From assembly GCA_025738555.1 (NCBI GenBank), contig JAOVFP010000019.1:1116001-1180000 (forward strand): a stretch of DNA of 64,000 nt, written 5' to 3'. The notes under the pieces are model-generated. The model saw only the letters and a program-made list of their open reading frames with translations. It ran no database searches and was not told the DNA's origin. Source of the stretch: Cyathus striatus. Its lineage: Eukaryota; Basidiomycota; Agaricomycetes; Agaricales; Nidulariaceae. A program made the position numbers and the translations under genes. Shown piece by piece: positions 1 through 11,967 of this stretch. Position 1 is the first letter of the stretch, and each line of letters starts with the position of its first letter.

Positions 1-1833
1 GACTGAGAAGGGACAATGAGCGCCTGCAAATACGTTACGCGCCCAAGATATCCAATAGATTATAAAGAAATAAGGCCGGCAAGTGGCATAGCCCACTACC
101 TCCACACGTTCTCCACATTCACCTAGGCTAATACGTGATTAAAAGTGTTCTTCCAACAAAATGGAATCTTGAAGTTTGGAGTCAGCGGTCAACACAGACG
201 AGCGGTTAGGTGAAAGAGCAGGAAGACAGGGACCAGGGGGAAGACAACAACGAGGGAGAAAGATAACGATAAGGGGGTATGACAGTGACGAGGGGGGAAT
301 GCAAAAGAGGACAAGGAGGAAAGACAACACCAAATGGAGAAAATGATAGAATGTATGGTAATCTGTGTAGATTTTATTTCTTCAGAAACAGGATATGACT
401 CAAAGAGGATTTTCGATTTACTATGTACAGGTGGAGGTGGTCAAGGAAAGCACACCCATATCCATCGCTTCAAACCCACTCTTCCACTCCACACCCACTC
501 GATGCAGTTTTGGCGTTGATATCCTTGCGACGACACTGGGTTGTCGCCGTTGTCATGACACAGAGGAGGATGATGGAGGATGGGGTGCTTTATTAAGTGG
601 CATCAATGCCGTTCTTATCATGCCGTTCTTATCATGCCGTTCTTATCAAAGGGGTGATCGTCGTCTTGACGCAGCAGAAGAGAGAAGAGGGAGGAGGAGG
701 ATTGGAAGATGTGATGTTGACACAACCATGACAACGACATAAATGAGGGTGGTGCTGGAGGAAGAGGTGTGCATGTAATGAGACTGAGAAAGTGTATAGA
801 AAAAGAACATACGTACTATGAATGCAAGAAACCATATCCATACTAATCCATTGATTGATAGGCCGATACGACGGGACAGGGAATTTGAACCCTGAGTGGC
901 CTCCGTCGATGATGAGTGTCCATGATCCAAATCAGGCACTTCGTCAGCCCTTTGTCATACAATATCACAAGGCATCTGTCAATCAGCCAATTACACAGCG
1001 ATACAAAGCATCAGCCAATCATATTGACAGAAGTGAGATCCCGAACGCGATCCACAATTTTCCTTATAAGGAACTCCAAAGGACCCTATAACCCGGTTAC
1101 CCAACTACCTTACCGGCTCAGCTCGGTTCCGTGTCCATGATTGGCAGCCGGATCCACACCTCCAACCTCCACCCTCACTTGTGTCCTTGTGCATCGTCGT
1201 CATAGTCTTGATGTCTTGCCCACACGCTCTCCCCAGCCTCTCCCCCCCTTCCAGCTTCCCCATACCCCCTCTTCTCGCTTCCTCAACAGTCTCAGCCAAC
1301 ACCCAAGCCCCCTCTGCTCACCTTCTCGACCTTTCAGCCTACCTCTCGCCAATGTTGACCACCGCTATCCCTACAGCGTCGTCAACGCCACGTATTCCAG
1401 CCCCCCTGCATCACGACGACGACAATGCCATGTCATACAGCTCCCCTCCTACCTCCTCCTCCCCTGCGTCACGACGACGATCCAGGTTCCTTTGCAACGT
1501 CGTCGACTCTTCACCAACCACTGCCACCTCCACCACCTCCTACCCCTGTCATCAATAGGATGGGAGGTCGGTGAGTACGTGGATGCTGGCACGGCCATCA
1601 TGTACGTTCTTCTGATTCATGGTATGCTATTCTCTGTGCTTAAAATACCTATCTTCTCAGTTGTTCTCTCGCAACGTGCGTACAACTTAACACATTATCA
1701 CTTTAATTTCGGTCATGTCATTTGCGCTACCCCCCATCATATTGGCTGAAGTCCTACCTCCCCCGTGCGCCGTCCTTTTGGTGCAATTTACTTTTCTGTC
1801 TGGGCTCGAGAAATTTTTTTCGACCTGTTTGTT
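1..1833. other. gene-poor left end
   Basis: No coding region is supported here. Open frames exist on both strands, but they are rich in Pro, Ser and His or run through purine/pyrimidine-skewed sequence (for example 200-330 and 1200-1560) and match no family I recognise. Two short boundary motifs, near 73-105 (GGCCGGCAAG followed by CCCACTACCT) and 1085-1112 (CCCTATAACCC followed by ACTACCTTA), recur near 50413-50445 and 54340-54363. This may therefore be a shortened copy of a repeat also present at 50.4-54.4 kb. Confidence 0.4.
869..908 (-). other. tRNA-like minihelix (acceptor stem plus T-arm only)
   Basis: On the minus strand a T-arm-like hairpin (stem CAGGG/CCCTG around a TTCAAAT loop) lies directly inside a 6-7 bp stem formed by CGACGGA and the 3' CCCGTCG. 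The D-arm and anticodon arm are missing, so this is not a functional tRNA gene. It could be a truncated tRNA relic, part of a tRNA-derived repeat, or chance. Confidence 0.3.
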
Positions 1834-1874
1834 CCTCCCTGCACCGGGATGGACGAAAAGCGACACCTTACACA

Positions 1875-1966
1875 GTGTGGAAGTCCCGGCCACATGTGTA
1901 GAAGTCCCGGCCACACGTGTGGAAGTCCCAGCCGCACATGTGGAAGTCCCAGCCACACGTGTGGTT
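1875..1966 (+). repeat. left subterminal tandem repeats of element A
   Basis: About four and a half copies of a 21-22 bp unit of the form GTGTGGAAGTCCCGGCCACA, with small changes (CGG/CAG; CATG/CACG), sit just inside the left end. Each unit contains the small palindrome CACATGTG or CACACGTGTG. Repeats of this kind are typical transposase-binding arrays in DNA transposons; that role is inferred. Confidence 0.85.
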
Positions 1967-2636
1967 GGGTAAATTCGCATATTCTCACGTGAATTTCCAC
2001 ACATTGCTAAGTCAAACTACACATTGCTAAGTGCTTAATGAGTAATTATATTATATGTAAGTATATTAGTCACGATTTATGAGAGGGTGATGACGCGACT
2101 CAAGCGCACTGCAGACCAGAGTATAACTCGGGCCGTGGAGGCTCTAGTCACGTGACCTGGGCAAAGGGCGATTACGCGTCGATCGCAATTCAACCAGTGG
2201 GCGCGGTAGTGCAGTACGAAGGGAGAGTAGAAGAGCTTGTTGGAAGAGGCATTGGGAGAGCTTGGAGAAAAGACCAAGCTAGAGAAGGAGTTGAAGGACA
2301 GGTGGGAGCAGTAAACAAAAGTAGGCGTACATGAGCTGTGGGGACCCTTGTTCTCGTTCTCTCCTAATACAATTTGCCTCCATTTTCATTCATCCAAACT
2401 CTGGCATGTTGATGCGTTCAATATAGACATAGTACTAAGCGAGAATTAGAGCGTTGAGACGAGAACGGTATAGGACAAGTGCGAGGGCAGACGAGAGTGG
2501 TGATAGTAAGGAGGTAAGAGCAGGCGCGGGAATGGCTACCTGGCACGAACTTAGCTGCTGATCAAATCGTATAACATTCCAAATAACAAAAGTCAATTAT
2601 CCGTATACGTTACAAATGGTAGTATCATTACTGTAC

Positions 2637-5600
2637 TTACCTGGGACTGGGATGTCGCTGGAGGAAGTCATTCATGACTTGCCACTCCGTTGATGTCTCT
2701 TGATAATCCCATTCTGTGTTAGGCGCAGGTAGAAATATACCATGCGGCAGGGTCTCCACTGGAATATCCAGTGAGCCCGGGATAATATCCATGCCAGGAT
2801 CCAAATCTTCACTGTTCAGGACATTGGTGAGCAGGTCGAAATGTGGTTGAACCGGTGAACCAGGGTAAGCACAATCAATCTGCGCAGCTCTCTCGACATT
2901 TAAGTGTGGGTGTGTCGAGACAGTTAGGATTTGTGTAGGACGTTCGCATGAGTTAGGGTGCGGCTGTGAGTACGCTGACAAGGTGAATTCGATGGCGGGT
3001 GAGGGTTCAACTTCTGAATCAATGTCACCAACTGTTACGCGTAAATCAGTGATTCTGGGAATAGAGGCAGGATTTGACATACGAGAGTCTGAGTATGAGG
3101 CCAGAGTTGGCATCGCTACTGCTGATTCTTCAGCTTCTGGTGCCGCGTTGTTAGCTTCAACTAAACACTCATAAGATTCGAAACTTGTGGGTAAGAACTA
3201 AGTTATAAGTAACACACCAGGTACCAGATAAGGAGCTGTAGCTGCACGAGCTGCCTCACGACGAGGCTTAGCGGTTTTCACTCTCCCACAAGAGTCCCCA
3301 GCTTGAGTCTTCGACAACGGGGTTCCCTTCATGTTGCGAAGCCGATCCTGCATGTCTTTAAGAAGTTGATTTGATTCCTTTTGTTCATCCTTCAAGTCCG
3401 AAATTTTTTGACGAAGTAAAGAAGCTTCATCTTCTTGAATGCGCCTACTAGATACCTTTTCTGCGGAGCTTGCAGCTCGTTGGACCCCACGTGTGATTCG
3501 GTGTTGGAGTGAAATGCTACGGCTAGTAGTAACGCCAGTTTTTCGGGTTCTTCTAACCTCTTCTGAAGTACGTTTATCAACTGCCTCCGCACTTTTCAAC
3601 AGCCATGAGAACAAGAATCCTGAAATAGAGAAGTAGCGATATACCTTTTGATAGCTTCCATCAACGACAACTTTATTCCTGTCTGCGAGTTTGTTCAGTG
3701 ATGCTGAGCCTCACCCGAGTTTGTAGTCGAGGGTGTAATCTTCCAGTCATCCGAGTGCATAAGAGATAGGCTTTCTAATATTGTTGAGAGAATCCATTTG
3801 CTTTTATGCCTGTGTTGCCACCAGTCTGTTAAGTTAGTTGTCAGTTGTTGATGCACGAGAAGATGATGAATTATAACATACTAGTGATTTTTGGTTTATT
3901 AAGCTTCTCAATGAATTCATCAAATACCGGAAGCTCCTCCTTTCTCATGGCGGGGAAGTCCATAAGATATAGATAGTCATTATAGGAAACCGAGTCTTTG
4001 AAGTCAAGAAGAGCGCTGGAGAGCAGTACTGTTAGTTATGACACATTCATCAACATGAAGAGATACTTACCGCCTAGCATGTGTATGGCAAATCTTAACG
4101 ACATAAGGCAGGATTTCCTCGGTTGTAGTACCAGCTTTAATGCCACTGAAGACCGGGTCGTTGGTGGGCAAAAATGAATCCCCAAACCCCAAAATTTGGG
4201 CCATCTCGAGATCACTATTCATACAGAGCAAATTGCCGCCCTGTGTTAACCTCTTGAATCGAAGCGGCTTTGAAGTGGCACAGAGGACTACATCTTGAAG
4301 TTCATCAAACAGACGCTTGTAATAGCTTCAATTATGACCGTTTGTGTACACCTGGCCAATAGTAAGTGCTGCAGCATGATTTTCAGAGTGTGAACACGTC
4401 ACATTGAAATAGACAACCTACCACGTTGATCTGCTGAGCTGTATATAACTATCTCCCACTCATTATATTCTTGTACGCGTTTGAAGGTGTGATCAACCTC
4501 AGAGGAGGTAGTCTCGTGAATAAGGGACAGAAGGAAAGTGTCGAATGTGAGAATGATGGCCAGTGGGCCGTCAGACCACATTCCCTGAATGTACTGCTCA
4601 GTAATGGGCACTGACTCATTTTCTTTTCGAAGCAGTTGGAATACACCTGTTGAATTATGTATCAGACCACCACTAGTGTAAATGAATCCCTGCGTCCCCG
4701 ATATTCCCATCTCATCAACCATATCCACAGTCATGCAGAACGGGATGCACTGAATAATATGTGTACTCACCGTTTATACCAAGGCCACCAGGTGAGTGCT
4801 CCACCTTCATCTTTGTGATGAAGTCTTTCTTCCGTCGTTGATCCATAAGACCATCATCATAGAGAGCAGGTGTCTTTCCATCTAATATAACCTTTGTTGA
4901 AGATGCTAACATATTGTTAGTTTGAGAATGAATTACAACGTTGTTAAGAATACATACCATTCTCGACACTTTGAACTGATGCCCCCCAAATACCAGCAGC
5001 CAGAATACACTCACGGTAGATGTCCTTTACCTCATAGGACATCCTTGTGTGTGGTGTGAGTGGGTGATTATGTGCGAATCGAGATTCTGGTTTATGTATA
5101 ACCACAGCCATGCAAATCGATTCGTTGCGAGGAACAAACATGGTCCTATATGCTTTGCAAGGATGCCGTACCATGTTACTGATAGTTGCCTTCCCATTCA
5201 CAATGTGCGCATAAGCTGTATTACATGTCAGACATAAGCAAAACAATAAAGTGCCAAAACTTACGGCAATGTTTCAGACGACCACCTATTTTTGCTGAGA
5301 TAATGTGTGGGCAGGGATCAGTGTCATGGACATTAGAGTCCGAAACACATCCTCTATCAAACAACGATACAAGTAAATCTTCATCAACATATCCTCGGAT
5401 GGTCAATGCTTGATGATGACGATCTTCTGGTGTCCATTGACTGCAGCCAATGAAGTAACGGTACCTGTCCCCAGCTCTGCGCTATTTAAAATATCAGAAA
5501 AACATAAGGGGATAATGAAAAGCTTTGCATACCTTCTGCTGCAGCTGCATAATGGGCTTTCCATCGCATGACTTCTTTCTTGTTTTAGCACATAACATTG

Positions 5601-6893
5601 TCCATTGCGTGTTAAGCACATGGTAATATCTGAGTATCACTCACTCAGTAATATAACAGGAAAACCACGCAAAGAAAAGTACATACATTGTTGTTTGCTT
5701 TGCAGATGAGGCTCCTTCCATTCTGCAAGCATTGAGCTGAGCATCAATCAGCTCTTTACATGTATCCTGGTCAAGTTCATGTCGAGTAATGGAGAGAAGA
5801 TTGGGGTCTGCATGTGCGCATGCCCAAACACCTTGACAGCTTACACGGGAATGATGGCATACAACTTCACTGGACCCAAGTAAATTAAGGATCTTTGCTG
5901 AAGAATCCGAGTGCCCAGTGGTACCCTTCCATGAATCTCTGTCCTGAAAAAATGCAAACTATGAGCTAGATTGGGTGGTGTGAGTAATAAAGACTTACCT
6001 TATTTTTTATTAGTGCATCAATCTTAACAAGCTTCCCATCCGTATCCCTAATGTCATATTTCTTGTCACTGAGGTCAAGAATGTATGCGGTTGCCTGCCG
6101 TGGTATGGGCCAGGCTGTCAGGATACCTCTCACATACTCAACAACTTCAACATCAACACGTTTGTTGATAACTGTCGTCCCGGAAATGATCTTGATGGTT
6201 TTGACATCATCATCCAACCAAACAGTTGGGGCGGCATCAGATTGAATGCTCAGATCATCATCCAATTCAGAGGAATCAGAATCAAGGTCCATAGCCATAG
6301 CATTAATGCTTTCGACATCTATCAGAACATGTCAGTATTCAAATTTAATTTGCTCATTAAATTTACTTACCAGAATCAGAATACAAGTCTTCATCTGAAG
6401 AGTCCAGAATCTCGATGACTTCTTGACTATTATTCCCAGTTATACGAGTTCTAATTAACATGGTAGGAGGTACTAAGGTTGGATCAGATGATTCTTGTTT
6501 AATGATTGGTGGCTCTGCATGTATTGAGGCTTCCACAGGCTCAGATTTGACATGTGCATGACGAGAAGACTCTATTGGGGTAGCTGACAGCATGGGAGAA
6601 GAAGCAGGTGATGACGTTACCATAATGGCATGATGTGTTGATCCTCCTTGGTCTTCTATGAACTCTCGTAGGATTGAGACATCTACCCAATCATTCGTTT
6701 GCAACATGGCAGCATTACTTCTGATATAATCTTTTGTAAAAGTCTGCGTGTGATATGCAAAATATGAAGCCAATCAGTGCAATAATAATATAATACAAGA
6801 TCCATCCACTTACGTAGTTCTGAAAATCCTTTAAAACATGCCTTGGGACATTACTGAGGAACTTCTGGTCGCGTCCAGGACGCACTGCAGGAG
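2637..6893 (-). pseudogene. MULE-like transposase of element A, one nonsense codon
   Basis: A multi-exon minus-strand gene that would catalyse cut-and-paste movement of element A. In order it shows: an acidic Ser-rich N-terminus (6773-6363, 6298-5966); a conserved segment with AYILDLSDK and DSWKGTTGHSD (about 6100-5860); RYFIGCSQWTP (about 5460); a Cys/His zinc-binding region with HPCKAYRTMFVP and HNHPL (5246-5040), like GCM/WRKY-type fingers of MULEs; then the catalytic core. The core has VDHTF (DxTF, first acidic residue, near 4490), NSDLEMAQ (second, near 4215) and CHTH (the MULE C2H motif, near 4090). A Gln/Lys-rich coiled coil (3400-3250) and an unstructured tail ending at 2637 follow. 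Element C carries a relative with the same order of blocks. An in-frame TGA at 3697-3695, where GEAQHH is followed by TNSQTG and Trp is expected, interrupts the reading, so this copy is probably inactive. Exon limits are approximate. Confidence 0.72.
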
Positions 6894-7062
6894 GCATGAA
6901 CAACAAATACAGAAAGTGTGACAGTTTTTAAAAAACCTCTCAATTGGTCACACATGTGACTGTATTTTTATTTTACATTGAATTACTTATTATTTAATAA
7001 ATGCTAGTTTCTTTTCAAATATTCTTCCACTCGATCATATCATACAGTGTAGTTTGGCCTTG

Positions 7063-7160
7063 TTTCCACATGTGTGGCTGGGACTTCCACATGTGCGGCT
7101 GGGACTTCCACACGTGTGGCCGGGACTTCTACACATGTGGCTGGGACTTCCACACTGTGT
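7063..7160 (-). repeat. right subterminal tandem repeats of element A
   Basis: This is the mirror copy of the 21-22 bp array at the left end, in inverted orientation, with the same alternation of CATG and CACG cores. It runs into the terminal sequence CACTGTGTAAGGTGTCGC and then the outer inverted repeat. Confidence 0.85.
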
Positions 7161-7194
7161 AAGGTGTCGCTTTTCGTACCTCCCCTCCCTGCAC

Positions 7195-8274
7195 TGCTTC
7201 CTCCGCTAGCGAAGAATTATGACATCCAAACTTCTTAAAGCTCAAATGCGATCCATCTCGGTTCTCTACATTGTACCTCCCTTGCTCATCCCACTATTCG
7301 CCATATCGCTAAGCTCTTCGAATATGACGTTTACTAGTGCCAATTACTCTTCTTTTCGACATCGTACAGAGACTCATGTACCTTAACTATTGAAAATATC
7401 GAATGATTCAAATCACTACGATCTATCCTCACTAGTGGGAACTTGGAAGAGACCTTCATGAGCAGCCAAGTTGAACTTCCAATCTGCTCGTTGAGATACG
7501 AACAGTGATGGTGTATGAGGTTGTAGGAGTTGGTCGCTGTGTATAGCGGGTTACGGTGAGTTCTTCTCAGTGCATGTACTATACCTATCGAATCCTTTCA
7601 CGGACAGATATAATAGAAACTCTTTTGAACATACGAAGATGCACCACTGGATTTAACCCTTTAACTCGCCACACAACCTCTACCTCTCTTATCATCCTCC
7701 TCTGTGAGTCAAAGTTAAAGTAACATCAGAATATCACATGTTCCAATATCATTGAGGCTCGAGCTCCCGCGTTTGCTCGATGAACTTCGTCTCGTGTCAT
7801 GCACATTGCAATACTTACTTGGTTCGTCATTCCGTGTTTTTGTCAACCGATATTGAATCACACGATATGATTAGTCGATCATTCTGACACTTTCTCTCTT
7901 TCATAGGACTGGTAGTGGGCTTTGCCGCTTGCTGGCCCTATTTTTCTATTAATATTAGGTGACTACCTTATGTTGATGACAAATACATACTATATTTAAC
8001 GCTGCGTCTATGTAATACACGTCATGCAGCATCCAGACGGGGAGCGACAGAAAGCGACTCTGACAAAAATCTAGGCGTGAATAAGCATTTATGTCATTCA
8101 CATTTCACATATTCCTATTTGCACGGATGTCTTCCGTATAATCGATGATTAAGTTTAAGTATCTAACGGTGACTCGATAACATGTTCTGGTTCCTTGGAT
8201 GTTGGAAATTTGCCCCAGCGTATAAAAGCTCGAAGCAGATGTGATCAACTGCATCTCTATTTCTAATAGTAAAC
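7195..8274. other. intergenic, upstream of the dehydrogenase gene
   Basis: I see no gene here. The sequence is AT-rich with no long open frame on either strand. A TATA-like GTATAAAAG lies at 8219-8227, about 50 bp before the start codon of the dehydrogenase gene at 8275, and is a plausible core promoter element. Confidence 0.5.
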
Positions 8275-9424
8275 ATGCCCTCTTTTAACCGCCAAACCAC
8301 CATTCAGGATATCGCCGCTGCCTATCCAGGTGCTTTAGAGGGGCGTACATACCTCGTCACCGGCGCAACCAGTGGCCTAGGACGTGCGTTTTCCAAGTCC
8401 ATCGCCCAGCTAGGGGCCGGTACTGTAGTTATAACTGGTCGTTCGGAGCAAAAGTACGTTTCAGAACATTTTTCGCATTTCTTTTCATTGACTCGGATTT
8501 CACCTCTCCAGGCTGGAAAAAACATTGCAGGACGTGAAATCCACCGCTAGCTCTAAGACCACTGTAAAGCCCCTTCTCCTTGATCTAGAATCAGAGGATT
8601 CAGTGCGTCGTGCCGCAGAACAAATTACATCCGGGGCTCTAGGCATCCCGAAGATTGATGCGCTTGTTAATAATGCCGGTATTTTTGCGGTGCCTTACAA
8701 GAAAGTCGGAGGCTACGAAAGTCAATTCTACTGGCATGTCCAAGCGATCTGATTATTTTCATGATGGAGCTAACGAGTAGTATACTATATAGCAATCATC
8801 TTAGCCACTTCCTATTTACCAACCTCATTTTATCACACATAGCCTCACCCGGAAGAATTATCAATGTCAGTTCCATTGGACATCGTTATACGAAAGTGCG
8901 TTTCGACGATATAAATTTCAAAGATGGAGAAGAATACAATAAGTTCCATGGGTATGGTCAATCGAAGGCAGCGAATATTCTCTTCTCGATAGGTTTAACT
9001 AAGAGATTTGGTGAAACGAAGGGAATACAGAGCTACTTTTTCCATCCTGGACTGTAAGTTGACTATTTTTCCTGTTCAGAGGATTAGCTAACATGGGTAC
9101 AGTATCATTACCAATATAATGGATCATCTTGATATGGTAGCGGAGGGTATTAAAAATAAGGAGACCGGAACTTATTGGGATAAAGAACCTATCGTAATTA
9201 ATATTTATTGATATATTACTATTTAAAACTCATGGCCCTTATCACAGACCGACGATCAGGGCACTGCTACGTACCTCTACGCAGCTCTTGCCCCCGAATT
9301 AAATGGGAAAGGTGGAGCGTATCTCGACGAATGCCAAGTTGCAGATACTGCTTATCCGATGACTGAGGAAGATGCAGACAAACTTTGGGATTTGTCGAAT
9401 AGTGCCTTCGGCACAAGCTTTTAA
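8275..9424 (+). CDS. short-chain dehydrogenase/reductase
   Basis: Five exons (8275-8453, 8512-8733, 8793-9053, 9103-9193, 9248-9424) join in frame to 309 residues. The protein is a classical NAD(P)-dependent SDR of the retinol-dehydrogenase/WWOX-like branch. The cofactor motif TGATSGLG is at residues 29-36, NNAG at 113-116, the serine region SSIGH near 160, and the catalytic YGQSK (Tyr188, Lys192) fits YxxxK. NHLSHFLFT and the C-terminal block GTATYLYAALAPELNGKGG are also typical of this branch. Intron 2 (8734-8792) must use a GC-AG donor (GCATGT): only this join restores QFYCNHLSHF and avoids a stop. The substrate cannot be read from sequence. No signal peptide or membrane segment is evident. 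It lies about 4.7 kb upstream of a carboxylic-acid-reductase-type gene, but two membrane protein genes lie between, so a shared pathway is only a possibility. Confidence 0.9.
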
Positions 9425-9975
9425 ATTCCCGTGATGTATAGCAGGTACTGGGCATACACTAGTCTGGGGCAGTGTATTAAGTTTGGGCTGGGTGGGGTGA
9501 TATGTATATTGTTCCTATCGTAACCGCGAACGTGGTGACCTGAGTGGTGTCCATAGTTTCAAGGGAGATGAGTACTTGGCAATGCCACGCATCAACTCCA
9601 CCTCGTATTGACAGCCTACCCACAAAGCATTTGCTTATCAACGTCAGTACTGAAAGCCTTTCCTCGGTTGTTATGCAGATAAGATAGTTGCCATTTAGCA
9701 TTCAATGGTGAGAATGTGCGTTAACCATAAGATAAGAAAGAATTGAATAGACATAAGGTTTGATGCTGGCACCGATATGCCTTGCCCGGTGATATGATAA
9801 GGTGGAAGTCAGGGCAGCTAATAGAATAGGCGAAATTATGAATTCCACGTGGAAGTTGCGTGTTATACTTGCAGAAGCACGCTCTTCCGAATCCAGGATC
9901 TAGTATAAATTACTGGCCATAACGAACCTCCAAGTATCTTACAGAAATTCTTACCAAACCCGATAATCATTTTCG
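9425..9975. other. intergenic
   Basis: No gene is supported. The minus-strand open frames here lack family similarity and lie opposite the 3' end of the dehydrogenase gene. Confidence 0.5.
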
Positions 9976-11847
9976 ATGGTTAACCACAGCCAAGTAGCAG
10001 CGATTTTAAATGTTGTTGCTTCAGGCATACAAGTACAGATGGTTTATGGTATATTTACACCTTCTTGAACCCGATTTCTTCTCGTTCTAATAATTGTTTC
10101 AGTTGTGGTCGTAACTTCCTTGATGTATGATATTACATACACGTTAGCCGATGAGGTATGACACTATAGACTTTTCTTACTGGAAGAAACACTAATCACT
10201 ATACTATCTACAATAGATGAAGTACATATGGAGGTGACTGAATCTACCCTAGTATTAATCGTTGTCCTTTAACCTCTCCAAATTCAAAGTGTACGCAATG
10301 GAATGAAATGGAATTTGCCCAAATTTTTATATATAATTGCGAGATATTACACTCCTCTATATATCCTGTAGGTTTTATCTCTAACTAACTGTATGAATCT
10401 ATTAATTTGAGATCATAGTGTGGAACTTATATGTGAGTGTTATAATGATATAACATACTCATGGGACTAATCTGAAGCAGTGACGTATAATAGTATCGCA
10501 CCAGGCGACATATCCCTCACTGTAAGTGGTCAACCTCCTCTCACTTTTGCATATTGAAGCTTACAGATCTCTCTTTAGATGTATATTAAATCTAGTTCAG
10601 TATGCTCTTAATTTGACATGCACCTAACAGGTGCCAGGTATCCCTGTGGTTTCACAGTTGGTTGTATTCATTTCTTTACCTTGATAGCTAAGAAACTCAC
10701 TTTTGGAGATCCAACTCTTTTTTAGGGCAGGCATCGTCATAATTGGTAGTGCCGTAGACGCTATATTTGTGTTCCGAGTGTGTGCACTCTATGGAAACGG
10801 AAGACGAGGTGAGGGTATCACAGACATTTTAACGACTCGAACCGAAAAGTTAAAATTGATAATATTACTATACGTGCAGTGGTCTTGTTTCTTGCATTGA
10901 TCTTTACTGGCACGTCCACTCTTGCGTCTAATTGGTACCTTATTATTTGATTGATAATAAATGACTGCAATTTTATTTTGCAGTACAATTCGCGGTGTGT
11001 CTCATTGCATGCGCTCATTCGACGTAGACACTGATTCCTCTATTTTTTACACCAGATTACACTTCTCGTCACGATTTTCATGACAACCTCCTTCATTAAT
11101 GCTCTGGTTGTCCTTCCAGGCATTGCATGCCTATCAATGTTTTCACCTGCTATCCGTTTTTCCCTCAAACTAGAAAATGTATATTTTGGCCTATCCCTTG
11201 CTTTTCACAGTAAGCGTAACCCGACATTTTTACCGCATATACATTTACTTAGGATAATATCTGCAATACGGAAGCTTTACTATTTATATTAACAATAGCA
11301 AAGGCTGGGAAGGAAGTGATCTCGGAGCTAGGGGGGTTGCGGAATCTTTTTCGAAATGAGAGAAATGTTTTAAATCCGGTCCTTACATCGATGGTCCGTG
11401 ACGGAACATTATATTTCGGCATCCTTTTAGGTGAGGAATGGCTCTGGTTTTTCAAAATTGCACTGGAACTCATGGCTATAAAGTTACAACAATCATCACA
11501 CTGATAGGCTCACTTTATCCTAATTCCTCATTTAATGTTGTCGTAAGCCCGTAAGTATCTAAATATAACACTAAACCTTCTATTATTGTTTAACATACCT
11601 ATAGTTGGTATATTGCTATGCTGTCGTTCACAGTACGTGATAATGTATAATTTAACTATAAAGAACGCTAAGCGGCTCACGATAGCTTTAACAGGGGTCT
11701 CGACTGATAATGAAACTCCGAAAATTATCGGAACAAAGTACCAATCGATCCAATCCGATGGTGTCCCGTTCTGTGTTTTTCGCCCGGTCGGGCGTCGGAA
11801 TGCATGTAGGAGACGAATGCACTGATAATATTCCAGGGGAGGTCTAG
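9976..11847 (+). CDS. DUF6533-type multi-pass membrane protein
   Basis: A heavily split gene encoding a probable seven-helix membrane protein of the basidiomycete DUF6533 kind. The start ATG at 9976 opens MVNHSQVAAILNV. Family blocks follow in order across short exons: YDITYTLADE, then KYIWR, then LPKFLYIIARYYTPLY (about 10120-10375); AIFVFRVCALYGNGRR (about 10760-10810), matching the usual RvyALY signature; NLFRNERNVLNPVLTSMVRD followed by GTLYFGI (about 11330-11430); and the C-terminal SRLIMKLRKLSEQ, ending at a stop at 11845-11847. Function is unknown for the family; receptor-like roles are speculation. Internal exon borders were not all resolved. A degenerate relative lies on the minus strand at 57.7-59.4 kb. 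It converges with the minus-strand gene ending at 11968, leaving only about 120 bp between the stops. Confidence 0.75.
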
Positions 11848-11967
11848 CATCAATCGGGCACTTGTTGATATATGAATATATATTTCCTTGTTGCGATGTA
11901 AGGACTACCTAACATTATACACCTACATTCCCTTGTACATTTTTGATTCTAGAAGTATTAAAAAAAC

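Larger units (their letters stand above)
1845..7183 (-). mobile_element. MULE-like DNA transposon, 5.3 kb (element A)
   Basis: The element is bounded by imperfect terminal inverted repeats. The left end reads GGGATGGACGAAAAGCGAC; the right end read in reverse is GGAGGTACGAAAAGCGAC, and both continue into CACCTTACACAGTGTGG. An 11-bp direct repeat CCTCCCTGCAC flanks it at 1834-1844 and 7184-7194; a 9-11 bp target duplication is typical of Mutator-like elements. A minus-strand transposase gene fills 2637-6893. Subterminal tandem repeats lie just inside each end. The exact first base is uncertain by a few nucleotides because the outermost bases of the two ends differ. Confidence 0.8.

Noticed and set aside
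1141..1749. Long plus-strand open frame (202 codons)
   Set aside because: It is Pro/Ser/His/Arg-rich over a pyrimidine-skewed stretch, overlaps similarly long frames, and has no recognised motif, so it is most likely a compositional artefact.
2637..6893. Kyakuja-Dileera-Zisupton (KDZ) transposase as the identity of the element A gene
   Set aside because: The order zinc region, DxTF, D-x-E, C2H and the 9-11 bp target duplications fit Mutator-like elements; KDZ hallmark motifs were not seen.
8731..8792. Frameshift or nonsense mutation in the dehydrogenase gene
   Set aside because: A GC-AG intron restores the frame, the conserved NHLSHF block and an exact 309-residue total.
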